64,000 nt of DNA from Cycas panzhihuaensis (Eukaryota; Cycadophyta): NCBI GenBank assembly GCA_023213395.1, contig CM041465.1:49297741-49361740 (forward strand), in the 5' to 3' direction. The notes under the pieces are model-generated. The model was not told where the DNA came from, did not search any database, and was given only the letters and a program-made list of their open reading frames with translations. The stretch's first letter is position 1; each line of letters opens with the position of its first letter. The position numbers and the translations under genes are program-made. Of this stretch, positions 1 through 9,962 are shown one piece after another.

Positions 1-207
1 GATTAAATAGTAGGTGCTATTGAACAGGCACAACCCTCCATGAAAGGGCCTAATGTGCATATAAATTGAGCACCCATTGTAACATAGAGATCACATTTTT
101 TATCTAATCAATCAAACTTGGTCAATTGACTATAACCTGCTCCAGCGTTCTGGCGAGCTCTCTTGTGCTCTCTTGTTGTCTTCAAGTTACGAACTGGGTT
201 CGTAACA
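1..207 (+). mobile_element. 3' part of an LTR (C0), solo or end of an element lying to the left
   Basis: A promoter-like stretch (catataaattgag near 57-69) is followed by an R/U5-like region that ends in cgtaaca at 201-207. Directly after it begins the Ty3/gypsy RT coding trace of G1 on the other strand. The abrupt join of an LTR-like sequence ending in CA to the middle of an RT reading frame indicates that this LTR inserted into G1. The other end lies outside the window, so solo LTR and full element cannot be told apart. The target duplication would be gtatg (208-212), which cannot be confirmed here. Confidence 0.6.
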
Positions 208-600
208 GTATGACTTTATAAATGGAGGTTCCCTAAGGAGTGGTGAAAGTAGTCTTGTGACATTCACGAAGTGTGATAGAAATCTAATTATATCTTGAAA
301 ATCCATCCATAAGAGACATTACCTTAAAACTAGCAGTTTGCTTCTAAATCTGGTGAAGAAAAGGAAGAGGAAAATTGTCCTTGGGACACACATCATTGAT
401 ATCACAAAACTCAATGCAAATTCAAATTGTACCATTCTTCTTTGCTACAGGAACTATATTAGAGACCCATTAAGAATAGTCAACACTCTCAATGAATCCA
501 GCTCCTAACAACTTCTCAACTTCCTGCTTAATGGTGAGGGAGAGGCATGGATGAATAGGGCATTGCTTTTACCATTTAGGTTTTTTCCAGGAATTACCGT
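208..600 (-). pseudogene. Ty3/gypsy reverse transcriptase N-terminal part, broken
   Basis: The minus-strand translation gives the RT fingers of Ty3/gypsy elements: KQEVEKLLGAGFIES at about 490-545, then NIVPVAKKNG, then CPKDNFPLPF, then LMDGFSRYN, then KTTFTTP and IYKV close to position 208. These match the family patterns for 'valVPKKNG', 'DNFPLP.ID' and 'DGFSGYNQI'. At least three in-frame stops are visible (after the residues equivalent to DYS, GTI and RYN). The catalytic YxDD part is missing because the C0 LTR cuts the frame at 207. It would have copied element RNA into cDNA inside virus-like particles. Confidence 0.85.
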
Positions 601-1836
601 AATGTTGTGTTTAATGATTTGGGAGTCAAAGCCTTACATATTTTTATAGCCCCACATGAAAATTGAGTGGAACTCATAGAAGAGATCCCTAACTAAACAA
701 TCTCTTGGGGAGTACAACTAGCTCCTAACTTGATAATTCTAGGAATGGGTCTACATCAATGGTTTGTTCTATAAGCATTGTGTTCCCTCCATTGAAATGA
801 GGAGGGGCATGCTTAATTAAAGAAATAGACTCCTGGGGTTGAGAATGATCAACTAAGACTCTTGAAAATTTTAACTTATAATGTGCATGTGGGAAACCAG
901 GAGATGAACCTGCTAGATACTCTATGATCGTAGATGGGGAGAAAGGCATGAAGGGTGAATACAGATCAATCAAAGAGTTTGAATAAGTGGGAACAAACTC
1001 CATGATTGAAGAAACATGAGAAAAGCAAATGGGCCTATCAACAAACTCTCAAACTAAAGAAAATACTTAGTTAAACTCTTGACGATTCACACCACGATCA
1101 TGATTAGACCAAGACATCAGAATAAGAGAAGATGACGAAGGATCCATATGAGGATGAGTAGGAAAAGAGACAGTGTAGATGGAATTAACTTCCTATACTA
1201 CAGTGGAGGTATCGTAACTATTTTGACCTATATCAAGTGAATTAGTATCTTCACCTCCTTATTCTAGGTCTGGGTATTGATGCAACAACATCTTCCTCTT
1301 ATGTCTATTCAACCATGTATTAAAGAAAAAAGAGTAAGAGAAAGATGGAGGAGCATCAACATGTGAATCATGTATAACCAAACTCGAAAAAGTAGTAACC
1401 GAATGAGTGGTAGTGAAAGGAACCACTAGATTTACCTCTAAGGTCAAGCATAAAACCTGTGAGAAAAAAGTCTAAATAGGAGAGAAGGTACTTATGCTGA
1501 TGCAAGCCCAACTAGGGGTGGACCTTGATGAGGTACGGTGGAGCGAGAAGCCACTTCTTCATTAGAAATGGAAGGAGAAGGAACCAAAGATCAATCAATC
1601 GAGTCTGAAGGAATAGTGATGGACGAGGAACCTAATAACAAAGGAACAACATCAACTAAATCCACATCCTTTACCTTTGATTAGGTAGAAGGGGCTTCAA
1701 TAATAAAGTACTGACCTAAACCAAGTGATTGAAAAAATACTCTTCTGGAATTAGAGGATTCACCAGGTTCTAGAAACATTTCAATAAGTGGAGATAATTG
1801 CTTAATAGGTTTGCACTTTCACTTGATAATCTTTAA
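601..1836 (-). pseudogene. G1 protease-RT spacer, poorly conserved coding remnants
   Basis: This stretch lies between the protease and RT of G1. Two open minus-strand stretches occur (725-1003, 92 codons; 1259-1447, 62 codons). They have no motif I recognise and do not start at convincing sites. Ty3/gypsy elements of this type often carry a long, weakly conserved spacer here, so I read it as decayed polyprotein and not as separate genes. Confidence 0.4.
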
Positions 1837-2280
1837 TCATCCCTCATGGATAAACTTAAGTTCACCAAAGAGGGAGGAACAAACCGCTGCCATTTGGGAG
1901 ATCCATGGTCTACTCAAAAGTATGTTATATTCTAAGTTTAGATTGATGCTGGTAAGCTTAGTGAGAACCATCTTTTCTTCCAATATTAAAGGAAGAGTGA
2001 CTTGATCCAAGGGCACCTTCTGATTCTTATTAGCCCCTTGATAAATCCAATCACATGGATCAAAAATAGAAATCTCCAAATCCTCAACAAGATGAAGAGG
2101 GATTACATTGACGAATGATCCCTCATCAATAATAACTTGCTTGATATTAACATTGTCCTTCACAATCTCGATATAAAATGAGGGTATGTCATTCAACGCA
2201 TGGGCAGAATGACTAGATAAGGTAGCAAGGTTGAAAGAAAGCATAGAAGTGGGTGAAGAAACTATCACAGGGACTCCCAA
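1837..2280 (-). pseudogene. Ty3/gypsy retropepsin-like aspartic protease of G1
   Basis: The 147-residue open stretch contains a retropepsin core. The active-site region reads VIIDEGSFVNVIP around residues 50-62, where the family has D-[ST]-G-[AS]-x-x-N-V-I, so the catalytic Asp and Gly are present but the Ser/Thr between them is Glu. Downstream are YNILLSRPWI (family YNxLLGRPWI) and LKFIHEG, both typical of the protease domain in plant gypsy elements. The protease would cleave the Gag-Pol polyprotein. The upstream frame joins the gag C-terminus at about 2302 after a stop. Confidence 0.85.
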
Positions 2281-2301
2281 TACATCAAATAGAAGTTGAC
2301 A

Positions 2302-3364
2302 TTACTTAGGACAACATTTTAACAAATCGATAACCAATATGCCTACTAGAATGGTCTTTGATTCTTCTACCAAAGAGAAAGATCCCTTTAAACTAGAGGG
2401 AATAGATCTAAACCTAATGGGATGAGGGGGTACTAGAGGTAAAGAGTTAGGATTCCTTACTATTAAATCATCAGATGATTTAGATAGACCTGCACTCTTT
2501 GCGGTCTCCACCATATTTATGGTTCTCTTAGTGTCCCTACCTTTGGTAGGTGGGCGAGATTGATTGTTATTTCTTTTTGTTGGAACATTTATTGAAGTGG
2601 AAGTCTTCTTTGATGAATTAGAACTCGAAGGTTCACCTTTATTATCTTTTATCTACTTTTCTTTACCTTTATATTCTTTACTTATTTTCTCATTATGTTA
2701 AAGTAATGGGTCCTTATAGATCATCTGGTCTTGGGATGACTTAAAAGTATGGTTAGTTTGGACACTTGTGTTTTGAGTAGCATTTTAAATTATTTGACAC
2801 TCACTTCTATCATGTGCATCTATTTGATGATATGAGCACCATTTTATCTTTCTAAAAGGAGGAGGAGGTGGGGCAGGAGCTTGTTTCTTCCTCTCCTTAG
2901 TAAGGTGAATAACTTTGGTCTCTTGGGAAGGCTAACTCTGAGAAGGAGTATCAACATGCAATTTAGTATAGGAAGCCTTTGTGGTTTAAATTGTTTCCTT
3001 AGAAGGCATAGGTTTCCTAGGCTTCTTGATACCTATTTGAATTTCGAATGTTTATAGGGATAAACAACGATCAACCACTTCTTCATATGTTTGAGGGCCT
3101 AGTTTTAAAACTTCTAAATGCATGTGGGGCTTCAATGATTTAGTAAATAGATTGAATAATAAATTAGGGTCAAGATGCAAATAACAAGCATATACTTAGT
3201 CTTGAAACCTCCTAACAAAGTCCCTTAACATCTCATCATTATTCTACTTAATAGCCAACAAAGATTTAATGCTTAACTCAAATGGTCTCGCTATATCAAA
3301 ATAGTTGATAAAAGAGTCAACTAATTATTGGAACGAGAGAATGGAAGCTGAGTGGAGATGGTGA
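2302..3364 (-). pseudogene. G1 gag C-terminal part with zinc-knuckle-like motif
   Basis: Minus-strand reading from 3364 gives capsid-type sequence (FINYFDIARPFELS; then a motif like 'D E M L R D F V R R F') at about 3360-3190, then a proline-rich basic linker, then a Cys/His motif CSYHQIDAHDRSEC at about 2791-2833, as found at the end of gag in some Ty3/gypsy clades. The serine/lysine-rich tail runs to 2302. Many stops interrupt it. The reading picks up exactly where the gag fragment right of C1 (9963 upward) leaves off once one copy of the 5-bp duplication is ignored. Confidence 0.8.
3360..3364. repeat. Target-site duplication of C1, left copy (ggtga)
   Basis: The five bases ggtga precede the C1 5' LTR start (TGAAAG at 3365) and recur directly after the 3' LTR end at 9963-9967. 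A 5-bp duplication is the normal integrase footprint of LTR retrotransposons. Confidence 0.85.
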
Positions 3365-3490
3365 TGAAAGAGGTTAATGTATCAAGTTCATTTGTGTAGA
3401 TTAATTATGTGACCTTATGATATATTATTAGCATTAGTCTCTTAATGAAATGTACTTTATAAATTAGATTTTATCATTTAGGCCTTCATA
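3365..3490 (+). repeat. C1 5' LTR, only its first part recognisable
   Basis: Bases 3365-3470 match the first part of the 3' LTR (9651-9756) closely, and a short further match (attttatcatttaggc) follows after a small deletion. From about 3490 the sequence no longer resembles the 3' LTR, so the U5 side appears to be replaced or deleted. Confidence 0.8.
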
Positions 3491-4629
3491 TTTGTAATTT
3501 CTAAAAAAATGTCTATTTATCATTATTTGTAAATTTTGTGAAAAAATCATAAAATAAGGCAAAATAGCATGCATATAGATTTAGAAAAATCATTATTTTA
3601 GCAGAAAGTTGATCTGCTTTTTAGCGCATTGTGGCTTTTGTATCAAAACTTCCAAAATTATATTTGGAAACATTGTACTAAAGCAAGGGAAACCTTGGAT
3701 CAGAAGCAACATCTGGTTCCTCTGCTAAATCTAGCATGATTTTCTATTTGCACACATAGCATAAAGCATCACAACAGCAGCAACAGTAATAAAGCATCAC
3801 AAAAGCAGCAGCAACAACAAAGCATCACAAAAGCAGTAACAACAATAAAGCAAGTATGAAAAGCAAGCAAGCACATTTGGCAAGTTTTTATTTCAGTTTT
3901 CAGTTATACAAAAACATCTTACACTATTCCTAAAAGGAATCTCATTCGTACGATCTATACCGCTAGTTCTTGACTTGTGCACACACTCGCCTTGGTTGAA
4001 ATAGACCAAGGTTGGCTAAAGTCCAGGCCCTAAGGGAGGTGTGAGTTTCATACTAGGTATGGTATTAACCAGAATAGTGGTGGAGGGGCAGGTTAGCCAT
4101 ACCTACAGCCTCCAATCAGGGATAATCCTAATAACCACCTGGGAAAACTAAAAACCTTAATGCAAGATTAAAATTAACCTGGTCCAATATCCGTCATAGC
4201 TGTGGGATACGCAGTACCGTTTGACTCTTCGGAGGAGGTATATAGCTGCTCATTAGTGAACTAGATGAGGACTGGGAGTACCTAGGCTCCACTGTGACTT
4301 GGATTTCATCACCAAGTGCAGGTACGGGTATCGCGGGTGAAGGTCCTAATCATATACTAGAAGCCTTAGGCATTGGCACCTCACCTACATTTAGATATAA
4401 GTGAGAGGTTAGTGGCATCACACATCACCACTCTTTGTCAGCTCTACATTAGGCCCCATTCTTGCATCATTACTTATATTCATTTTTTATATAATTGTTG
4501 AAAAATAGTTAATCATTGCTTGCTTCTCATCATAACAATCATTTCTACATCTGTGTTGTGCCAGGTGTATTAGCCACACGTGTCAATGGCACATACTTCT
4601 ATCATCTCTTCTACTTCTTTGTCATCACC
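3491..4629 (+). other. C1 leader region, non-coding
   Basis: This stretch lies between the broken 5' LTR and gag. A degenerate primer-binding-like string (tgtatcaaaac, about 3639-3649) may be what is left of the initiator-Met site. A 28-bp tandem repeat lies at 3763-3846. I see no open frame of note. GC content rises in 3950-4440 compared with the surroundings. Confidence 0.5.
3763..3846 (+). repeat. 28-bp tandem repeat, three copies
   Basis: Three head-to-tail units start at 3763, 3791 and 3819, each beginning aaagcatcaca and continuing with a CAG/CAA-rich tail. A partial fourth unit (aaagcaag) starts at 3847. The copies differ at only a few positions. Confidence 0.85.
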
Positions 4630-5310
4630 ATGTCATCTCAATTCAAGCAAAATGTTAACTGCATATTGAAAGGCAAAGAAAATTGGGATATATAGTACAC
4701 TGTAATTAAAAATGCTACAAAGTATGAAGGCCTTTGGAGAGCCCACTTGCAGCCTACACCCATCACACCAGCAAGGGCTACAAAAACTACTTCCAGTGGA
4801 TCCACCCCAATAGCTCCTACAGATGTTGCAGCTAAATTACAATGGGAGATAGATGATGAAAAGATTCGTGCAGGAATTTTGTTGGTCATTGATCACTCCT
4901 TACACAACTTAATAAACGAAGAGGAACATGATACAGCCTGGAAGGTCCTAGAAGTTCTTAAAAAGAACTTTGATACAAAGTCAGATTTAGAATTTGTTCA
5001 TCTTGTTTTGAAAATGAACAAATTAAAAATGCAGAAGGGACAAGCTCATGAGACAATAAATCTCCTTCAACCAATCAAACAGGTAATTGAAAAAGACTTT
5101 AAGACCCAATGCATCACTTGGGCATTTTTGATCCAGTCATGTTTACATGTCCTTGATTATAAAAACTTACTTGGAAGTCTTCAATCTAGTGGAACATTAA
5201 AGATACTCAACTTCGAAGCACTTGCCGAGAGGTTTATAGAATTTGATAAGACCTTTGATACAAACTTTGTAGCCTCTGACTCTCTTCCAAATGCAGCCTT
5301 TAAGGTATAA
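4630..5310 (+). pseudogene. C1 gag (copia-type capsid protein), one early stop
   Basis: The ATG at 4630 opens a frame that begins MSSQFKQNVN and runs in one frame to the stop at 5310, broken by a TAG at about 4693. The part after 4747 (187 codons) is open. Its content is copia gag: a helical region with AWKVLEVLKKNFDT and a following stretch rich in Leu and Lys (FVHLVLKMNKLKMQKG) as in the UBN2/gag domain family. The product would form the virus-like particle in the cytoplasm. The C-terminal basic region and zinc knuckle follow in another frame, so a frameshift separates them. Confidence 0.8.
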
Positions 5311-6170
5311 GAAGATGTTTACTATATAAAAAATCAAGGTCCCTCTCATGGTAAAGGAAATAACTGAGCAAGAGGAAGAGGAAGAAATATGGGAAAGCGT
5401 CCACAAGGTCAATCAAACCCTCAATCACAACCTCGAAAGTTTCAAGGCCAAGGGCGACCTCGACAAAGAGCAAGATAGTCAGGCCAAACCAGTACTTCTT
5501 CAGGGACTAGTAATCAAACCATTATGTGTGATCAGTGTAATCGTAAAGGACACTTAGAAAAAGATTACAGAACTGCCACTTATAAGTTGGCTAAGCTCCA
5601 ACCAAAACATGGAGCTCATAATGTTGAAGAAACTTGTGAAGAATCCTTTAGTGGTGTAGGTTTTATACAAGCATACATTTAAAGAATTGAGGGATCTTTA
5701 GCATCAAATTCCATTGACCAACCAAAGAGATACTTTGAATCTTGGTGTGGATATATCACTTGTGAATTCCCTTCACCAATGCCAAGCCCTATTGGAATTG
5801 CCAATAGTGTGGCTTCAATCGATGGATAGTGGATCGTGGACACAAGAGAAACTCAACATATGACATGTAATCGCAGTCTATATTAAACATTTGACTCAAA
5901 TGTTCATGGAGTTGTTCACATGGCTGATAAATCACAACAACCTGTTGAAGGAATTGGCAACATTCACTTGAAACTCCCAGGCTTAGAAGAGTTTACACTG
6001 CTTGATGTCTTATACATACCCAATCTCAAACAAAACCTACTCTCTTTATCCACACTTGTTTCTCGTGGATTTGATCTAAGTGTAACCGTAAATGACTAGA
6101 CTCTTAAGGTCATCCACCCTCTAACTAATCAGGTGGTTTTGACTAGACATCTCTCTAGCAAACTCTTTTG
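5311..6170 (+). pseudogene. C1 nucleocapsid zinc knuckle and aspartic protease, broken
   Basis: At 5527-5568 the frame reads CDQCNRKGHLEKDY, a C-x2-C-x4-H-x4-C knuckle whose last Cys has become Tyr. At about 5829-5870 the protease region reads WIVDTRETQHMT, where the family has W-x-x-D-[ST]-G-A-[ST]-x-H-M; the active-site Gly is Arg. Downstream, LLDVLYIPNLKQNLLS is the usual copia protease C-terminus. Stops occur in front of and after these motifs. The protease would mature the Gag-Pol polyprotein. Confidence 0.85.
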
Positions 6171-7150
6171 ATTGAATGACTCTCCATCTTCTAAAGTCCA
6201 TTATGCCCAAAGCCCTTATGCCGATGAAGAATTTGCATTTAATTCCATCTTGACCCATCCAACATTGTCACCAGAATCTCTTTAGCATGCTCGTATGGGC
6301 CATGTTCACATTGATATACCTAGAGATCTTTTTAATACTCTTCCAAACCTTCCAAAGTTCTCCTCTAAGCCCTTTAAATGTGAAGCTTGTATCATTGCCA
6401 AATTTCATCGACAACCCTTTCCCAAAAGTCAGTGGAAATTGAGCTATCTATTACAATTGGTACACTCTGATTTGTGTGGGCCAATGCCCATTTCTTCACT
6501 GAAGGGCAAGCTATATTACATCTCTTTCATTGATGATTTTACTAGAAAAGTATGGGTAGCTTTTCTACACAAGAAAGATGAAGCATTCTATATATTTAAG
6601 GAATTTAAAGCCCTCACTGAGAAAGAGTCAGGTTATCAACTTAAATGTCTTCAAACTGATAATGGTGGCGAATATACCTCACATGAGTTTGAAATCTACC
6701 TTTGAGATAATGGCATCAAGTATCAAACAACAGTAGCAGGTACCCCACAACAAAATGGAGTTACCAAGCACATGAACAAGACAATCATGAACATGGCTTG
6801 TGTTATGTTAATATATAAAAATGTGCATGCCTATCTATGGGTTGAAGCAATCTGGATAGTTGTTTATTGTATCAATGCTGTTAGCCCATCAAAGGAAGTA
6901 CAATCACCTAATGAAAAGTGGTCAGGATAAACCCCCATTGTTCACTACTTTAGAATTTTTGGCTCTACATGCTATGCCCATATTCTGGATGCAGATCAAA
7001 ATAAACTTCAGCCAATGGCACTTAAAGGCATCTTTGTTGGATACCCTATGGATAAGAAAGGGTATAAGGTCTTCATACCTTCACAATGAAAAATCATCGT
7101 TACTAGAGATGTCATTTTTGTGGAGACAGAGGATCAGTTACTTAAATTAG
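6171..7150 (+). pseudogene. C1 GAG-pre-integrase and integrase, catalytic Glu lost
   Basis: The region starts with the GAG-pre-integrase domain (HARMGHVH near 6288; CEACIIAKFHRQPF with the zinc-binding Cys pair). The integrase core has the first Asp in VHSDLCGP (codon 6469-6471) and the second in QTDNGGEY (6658-6660). The third acidic residue should be Glu in the GVAER-type motif but reads Lys (GVTKHMN, codon 6766-6768). A stop falls after EIYL near 6703. The C-terminal part (LDADQNKLQPMALKGIFVGYP) is the copia-specific tail after the core. Integrase would join the cDNA ends to host DNA. Confidence 0.9.
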
Positions 7151-7690
7151 ACTCCATAATACCCTCACGCCACTACAATAATGTTATCAAGTATGATGTT
7201 CAGATTCTAAAATTTGGGCGGACATAAATTACTCCAAATGTTGGAAGCTGACAATAGAGCCTTGGAGGATACAGGTTGCGACTCTGAATAAATGAGTGAA
7301 TATCCAGCACCATCTTTTGAAGATAGCAAAGTTGAGAAAGGTAAAGCCATTATAGAAGAACCATCCTCTCCACTTTCAATTGACAAAGGCAAAACAATGG
7401 TAGAAGAACCATCTTCCTCAGGAACATCAACATACTCCTCATAAAATAATCGTTTTAACAAATATGATGAGATCCAAGAAGTTGGAGAAATGAGGACATC
7501 GTTCCCAACTCGAGGATCTCGAGAAGCCTGCCAGCTCAATAAGGATATACGACCAGATGAGGTGGGCAAAATTGGCACTCAAAGTGCCCATAGAGCAAGG
7601 ATGTAGGAATCATTATATACTGAGCTTGAACCAACAGAATTGCACCTTACTCTTAATGAAGAGCCCTTAACATACTAAGAAGGTGTAAAG
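7151..7690 (+). pseudogene. C1 integrase-RT linker
   Basis: This is the poorly conserved hinge between integrase and RT, rich in Ser, Pro and Glu codons with several stops. No motif is visible. Copia elements normally have such a spacer. The 123-codon open stretch on the opposite strand (7207-7578) shows no family motif and looks like chance. Confidence 0.5.
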
Positions 7691-9190
7691 CATACAACTT
7701 AGACAAATGTTATGAACGAGGAGTACCAATCTCTTATCAAGAATGGTACATGGGAGCTCGTTGATCTACCACTTGATAGAAAGGTAGTTCAAAATAAATG
7801 GGTGTTCAAAAATAAATAGAGATCAGATGGCACCCTTGAAAAACACAAGGTGAGATTGGTAGTTAAAGGATTTACACAAAGGGAAGGTATCGACTACACT
7901 GAAGTCTTTGCACCTACAACCAAGTGGTCTACAATTAGAACTCTTGTGGCCTTGGCTGCTCAACAGGGTTAGAAAATCCACCAACTTGATATTAAGACCG
8001 CGTTTCTCAATGGAGATCTTGAAGAAGAAATTTACATAGCTTAGCTAGAAGGATATGAGATTGAAGGTCAAGATCATAAGGTTTGTAGGCTTAGAAAGTC
8101 CTTGTATGGCCTTAAACAAGCCCCTTGTGCTTGGTTTGCCAAGTTGTCTGAAAGGATAAGGCAACTTGGATACGAGGTTTGTAACTATCAAGATATTGAT
8201 GCAACGTTGTTCATCAAGCGCCATAAGGATAAAGTCACTTATCTCATAATCTTTGTGGATGACATGCTAGTAACAAGTAATAATGAACAGGCAATAAGCC
8301 AGTTGAAAAAGGACCTTGGCAAAACGTTCGAATCGTCTGACCTCGGTTTGATGAACTATTACTTGGGAATTGAAGTAACACAAAAGAATGAAAAAATTTT
8401 CCTCTCCCAAGAAAAATACATCAATGATCTTCTAACCAAGTTTCAGTTAGAAGATGCTCGACCAATGATGTTACCTATGGATCCTAATACCAAACTCTCA
8501 GCTGAAGGTGACACCAGGGAGGCAGACGCAACACTCTACAGGAAACTTGTAGGTAGTCTCATCTACACTACTAATACAAGGCCAGATATTATACACTCTA
8601 TCAGTATTCTTGCTCGTTACATGATAAATCCTAAGCAGAATCATTGGCAGGTAGTAGTGCGAGTGTTGAGATACCTTAAGACGACCAGTAAATATGGTCT
8701 GTTGTATGAACCTAATTCAGACTTCAAGCTTTCTACATACATAGACTCAGACTTTGTAGGAGATAAAGATACAGAAAGATCTACATCTGGGTATGTAACG
8801 TTTCTTGGAACAGCACCAATGTCATGGAGATCCAGACGACATAAGATAGTTACAAATTCAACTGCCCAAGCTGAATACATTGCTGCTTCTGAGAACAGTA
8901 AAGAGGTGATATGGCTGAGAAAATTATTGGAAATATTGAATATCACCCAAACAAGTCCTACGAGTCTTCATGTGGATAATCAATCAGCAATCTGCATGGC
9001 AAAAAATCTTGTATTTCATGATCGTACCAAACACATAAGTAAAAGTCCACAGGATTAGGGAACTTGTTCATGACGACATAATTTAATTAGATTAATGTCC
9101 CATAGTAGATCAAGTGGCCGATATCTTCACCAAACCGCTGCAAAGGGTGAAGTTTAAACAGTTTCGAAGGCAGCTCAGCCTTAGGGCCTC
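7691..9190 (+). pseudogene. C1 reverse transcriptase and RNase H
   Basis: The RT begins near 7707 (EEYQSLIKNGTWELVDLP), passes through KWVFKNK and a stop, GFTQREGIDYTEVFAP, and HQLDIKTAFLNGDLEEEIY, then continues in a 318-codon open frame from 8102 (MYGLKQAPCAWF). The catalytic box is FVDD at 8252-8263, a tolerated variant of YVDD. RNase H follows in the same frame with YIDSDFVGD, the acidic STAQAEYIAA and HVDNQSAI motifs, and ends early at 9058 because of a frameshift just after RTKHI; the family's IEI...VREL continuation is readable in another frame to about 9190. Five or more stops lie in the N-terminal third. This is the best-preserved part of C1. Confidence 0.93.
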
Positions 9191-9640
9191 CATCTTTGAT
9201 TGATCAAAGAAGATGGCAATATGATCATCATACTTTATTCTCTTCATGAAAACCCCTTATGGGCGCGGAAGAATAAGAGTAAGTCTATGCTCTATCCTCT
9301 TTGTGAAAACCCCATGTAGGTATGGAAAGATAAGGGTTATACTTATTTTAGAAAATCAGAACCTATGAAAACCCAAAATGGCATAGGGAATGACCAAACA
9401 GTATATGGAGACTTAACAGATTAAGCTGCACATTTAAGTCGCTTGACTATCAAGCTACATCAAAGATCCACCTTAGCCATTTTGATTTATAAAAGGGGCT
9501 ATAGATCTTAGAAAGTTCCTCACTTTTTATTCCCCATGAGGGTTTTCCCACAAAAGTGTCATTTAGAATTTCAATGTAATAATGAGGCTCAAATGAAGAC
9601 CTCATAGAATAAATTTTCTAAAAATGACCTTCCACCATTA
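9191..9640 (+). other. C1 3' untranslated region with degenerate repeated motif
   Basis: No frame is visible. The motif 'gaaaaccc(c)' followed by a G-rich stretch and aagat/aagaata recurs at about 9246, 9305 and 9366, suggesting a diverged direct repeat of roughly 60 bp. The stretch ends at the polypurine tract. Confidence 0.5.
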
Positions 9641-9650
9641 AGGGGGGGAT
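9641..9650 (+). other. C1 polypurine tract
   Basis: The purine run agggggggat directly precedes the 3' LTR start TGAAAG at 9651. It is the plus-strand primer site expected at this position. Confidence 0.85.
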
Positions 9651-9962
9651 TGAAAGAGGTTAATATATTAAGGTCATTTGTGTAGATTAATTATGTGACC
9701 TTAAGATATATTATTAGCATTAGTCTCTTAATGAATTGTACTTTATGTGCATTTAGATGTAATTTCAGGTTTATGTCATTAGGCAGGAAAATCCTAACCC
9801 TAATGCTCACCCTTAATAATAAAAGGAGAAATCTCAAGGAGGGAGTCATTATTCATTCTCACCTCCAAGCTTGCTCTCATATCTTGTTTCATCTTTTTTT
9901 TCATTCTCCTTTGCCATTGTGTGCATGTAAGTGATTTATCCCCTAGATCCATCCTTCCTTCA
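9651..9962 (+). repeat. C1 3' LTR (312 bp)
   Basis: It begins TGAAAGAGG as the 5' copy does, and ends CTTCA followed by the target duplication ggtga at 9963-9967. The match to the 5' LTR covers about the first 125 bases. The 3' copy contains a run of T in a pyrimidine-rich stretch (9890-9915). Confidence 0.88.

Larger units (their letters stand above)
208..3364 (-). mobile_element. Ty3/gypsy element G1, 3' half (RT, protease, gag C-terminus)
   Basis: Read on the minus strand from 3364 down to 208, the order is gag C-terminus, aspartic protease, spacer, reverse transcriptase, which is the Ty3/gypsy order. The gag reading continues on the far side of C1 at 9963. RT is cut at 207 by the C0 LTR, so RNase H, integrase and the 3' LTR must lie to the left of the window, if they still exist. 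Stops and frameshifts are frequent, so the element is dead. Confidence 0.85.
3365..9962 (+). mobile_element. Ty1/copia element C1, full length but dead, inserted in G1 gag
   Basis: The element starts TGAAAGAGG and ends CTTCA and is flanked by ggtga on both sides. Gag, zinc knuckle, protease, GAG-pre-integrase, integrase, RT and RNase H follow in copia order on the plus strand. A polypurine tract at 9641-9649 sits directly before the 3' LTR. Stops, lost catalytic residues and frameshifts make it inactive. It is inserted in opposite orientation to its host G1. Confidence 0.92.

Noticed and set aside
3763-3846. CRISPR-like array
   Set aside because: The 28-bp units are directly adjacent with no unique spacers, so they are a simple tandem repeat in a retrotransposon leader.
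7207-7578. 123-codon open stretch on the minus strand
   Set aside because: It overlaps the C1 integrase-RT linker, has no motif, and its composition reflects the Ser/Glu-rich linker on the other strand.
8641-8946. 101-codon open stretch on the minus strand within C1 RT/RNase H
   Set aside because: Shadow of the strong RNase H frame on the plus strand.
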